Shown: positions 6,087-7,201 of the stretch, piece by piece
How the letters are laid out: each line of letters begins with the position of its first letter
Position numbering within the stretch: position 1 is the stretch's first letter
Assembly (NCBI GenBank): GCA_015488935.1
Contig: WFMU01000221.1
Coordinates: 1-7,201 of the forward strand
Direction: 5' to 3'
DNA: 7,201 bases
DNA from: Flavobacteriaceae bacterium
Lineage (GTDB): Bacteria > Bacteroidota > Bacteroidia > Flavobacteriales > Flavobacteriaceae
The notes under the pieces: generated by a model
Databases searched by the model: none
What the model saw: the letters and a program-made list of their open reading frames with translations, nothing else
Told to the model about the DNA's origin: nothing
Program-made: the position numbers and the translations under genes

Positions 6087-6740
6087 TTAAGCTAATTCTG
6101 CAATCACTGTTTCTCCTCCTCTAGATACTTGGTCTAACTTTACCGTTATTTTCATATCCAAAGGTACAAAAATATCTACTCTTGAGCCAAATTTAATAAA
6201 TCCTGCATCTGTACCTTGTATAATTTCTTCGCCTTTTATGGCATAATTTACAATACGTCTTGCTAATGCTCCTGCAACTTGCCTATATAATATTTCTCCT
6301 ACATATTTATTGGTAACTACAATAGTGGTTCTTTCGTTTTCGGTAGATGATTTCGGATGCCATGCTACTAAATATTTCCCTGGATGGTACTTACTAAATG
6401 TAACTTTTCCACTTATAGGATATCTGGTAACATGTACATTTAATGGAGACATGAATATAGAGATTTGGCGGCGTTTATCTTTAAAGTATTCATTTTCTAC
6501 TACTTCTTCTATTACTACAACTTTACCATCTACAGGTGCTATTATTTGATTATTATTTAATACAGTATGTCTTTTCGGATTTCTAAAAAATTGTAGTATT
6601 AATCCTAATAATACCAAAATTGTAATCATCATTAGTTTACTAGACCAAGGAAATACGATGTATTTATCTATTAAAACAATACTTATAGCGCTTATTGCTA
6701 ATGATGCTACTATGATGGTATATCCTTCTTTATGAAACAT
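6087..6740 (-). CDS. psd: Phosphatidylserine decarboxylase, short form
   Basis: A 217-residue pyruvoyl enzyme that converts phosphatidylserine to phosphatidylethanolamine at the inner membrane. The chain starts MFHKEGY and has two membrane segments (about 8-25 and 34-51). The catalytic part follows: FFRNPKR (51-57), APVDGKVV with Asp71, MSPLNVHVTRYPISG with His103, YHPGKYLVAWHPKSS, NERT, and the self-cleavage site KFGSRVD. Cleavage between Gly185 and Ser186 would give a beta chain and a 32-residue alpha chain with an N-terminal pyruvoyl group. Length and motifs match the short, archaeal/Gram-positive-like PSD type found in Bacteroidota rather than the ~320-residue E. coli form. Its ATG shares one base with the cdsA stop (TAATG), which implies translational coupling. 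The archaetidylserine version of the reaction is unlikely in a bacterium. Confidence 0.93.
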   Translation of the reverse strand: MFHKEGYTIIVASLAISAISIVLIDKYIVFPWSSKLMMITILVLLGLILQFFRNPKRHTVLNNNQIIAPVDGKVVVIEEVVENEYFKDKRRQISIFMSPLNVHVTRYPISGKVTFSKYHPGKYLVAWHPKSSTENERTTIVVTNKYVGEILYRQVAGALARRIVNYAIKGEEIIQGTDAGFIKFGSRVDIFVPLDMKITVKLDQVSRGGETVIAELA

Positions 6741-7201
6741 TATAAAAATAAAATTAAGTATATAAAAATAAATGGTGCTGCAAATATAATGCTATCTAGT
6801 CTATCTAAAAAACCGCCGTGTCCGGGAATTAAATTACTGCTATCTTTTATATTTGCTTGTCTTTTAAACATGGATTCTATTAAATCTCCTAGGGAGCCAA
6901 AAAAGGTTACAATTACTGCAATGGTAAACCAATGTTTTGTTTCTATAGATGGCATAAAATATTTTGCAAGTAGCCATGCTGCTATGAGTGTAAAAATTAG
7001 TCCTCCAACAAACCCTTCAATGGTTTTTTTTGGTGATATTCGTTCAAATAGTTTATGTTTTCCAAATTGTCGCCCTACTAAATAAGCAAAGGTATCGCTT
7101 GTCCAAATTAAAATAAAAATGCCTAATATTATTTTCGTATCGTACTTTACGGTTTCGTTACCAACAATAGGAATAGCAATAATAAATGAAAATGGTAATA
7201 C
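6740..7201 (-). CDS. cdsA: Phosphatidate cytidylyltransferase (CDP-diacylglycerol synthase), N-terminus beyond right edge
   Basis: The frame is open from the window edge (first full codon at 7199-7201) to TAA at 6740-6742, giving the last 153 residues. An internal ATG at 6953-6955 is not the start, because strong family sequence continues upstream of it. The enzyme makes CDP-diacylglycerol from CTP and phosphatidic acid in the inner membrane, feeding all phospholipid branches. Visible marks, by residue of the fragment: WTSDTFAYLVGRQFGKH (33-49), SPKKTIEGFVGG (56-67), and the full CDS signature, with Ser110, Lys113-Arg114, Lys119-Asp120, His128-Gly-Gly and Asp133-Arg-x-Asp136. Hydrophobic segments at about 1-13, 24-33, 65-82, 92-105 and 137-153 fit a polytopic membrane protein. 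It overlaps psd by one base and is the first visible gene of the operon, so the operon promoter is off the window. Confidence 0.95.
   Translation of the reverse strand, partial: VLPFSFIIAIPIVGNETVKYDTKIILGIFILIWTSDTFAYLVGRQFGKHKLFERISPKKTIEGFVGGLIFTLIAAWLLAKYFMPSIETKHWFTIAVIVTFFGSLGDLIESMFKRQANIKDSSNLIPGHGGFLDRLDSIIFAAPFIFIYLILFL

Noticed and set aside
6310..6549. Plus-strand open frame of 79 codons inside psd
   Set aside because: It is antisense to the clearly conserved catalytic part of psd and has no recognisable features.
6740..6955. Short 71-residue membrane protein starting at the internal ATG at 6955
   Set aside because: The frame continues upstream to the window edge with strong CdsA motifs (SPKKTIEGFVGG and others), so this ATG is an internal Met.
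6732..7085. Plus-strand open frame of 117 codons over cdsA
   Set aside because: It is antisense to the CdsA signature region; the minus-strand frame carries all family motifs.

Overview
The window is low-G+C DNA (about one third G+C by eye). Every gene I can support lies on the minus strand. The organism is most likely a member of the Flavobacteriaceae (Bacteroidota). The grounds are a giant modular secreted protein of the gliding/type IX secretion kind, genes without Shine-Dalgarno sites, a TAnnTTTG-type promoter box, and a CdsA-Psd-acyl-CoA-binding-protein gene order that I recall as common in that family.

Region 1 (1-4891, minus) is a single uninterrupted reading frame of 1,630 codons. 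It has no stop before the left edge, so the C-terminus is missing. It begins at a TTG codon with a clear signal peptide, followed by a beta-sandwich-like N-terminal domain (about residues 40-285), one Ig-like segment, and a long array of about 94-residue modules. Twelve modules are complete and a thirteenth is cut by the edge. A lone Ig/PKD-like module separates modules 12 and 13. This is the architecture of Flavobacteria cell-surface or secreted adhesin-like proteins that usually end in a gliding-motility-associated (type B) T9SS sorting domain. That domain would lie off the window and is inferred, not seen.

Region 2 (4892-5196) is a 305-bp intergenic stretch. Reading in the minus direction, it holds an intrinsic terminator for the upstream operon, two further inverted repeats, a tandem 9-bp repeat made of AAAG-A-CTTT units, and a TACTTTTG -7 box about 36 bp before the TTG start of the giant gene.

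Region 3 (5197-7201) is a tightly packed four-gene operon, in transcription order cdsA (5' end cut by the right edge), psd, an acyl-CoA-binding protein gene, and a gene for a YceI-like lipoprotein. Gaps are -1, 6 and 2 nt. CdsA makes CDP-diacylglycerol and Psd makes phosphatidylethanolamine. The acyl-CoA-binding protein would buffer acyl-CoA, and YceI-family proteins bind isoprenoid or amphiphilic lipids. The operon therefore reads as a membrane-lipid unit, although the phosphatidylserine synthase gene linking CdsA to Psd is not in the window.

I saw no rRNA, tRNA, mobile element or CRISPR array. I do not see a clearly new system. The most unusual items are a pair of complementary cysteine losses flanking a glycine-rich linker in the giant protein, the TTG start, and the repeat structure over its promoter.
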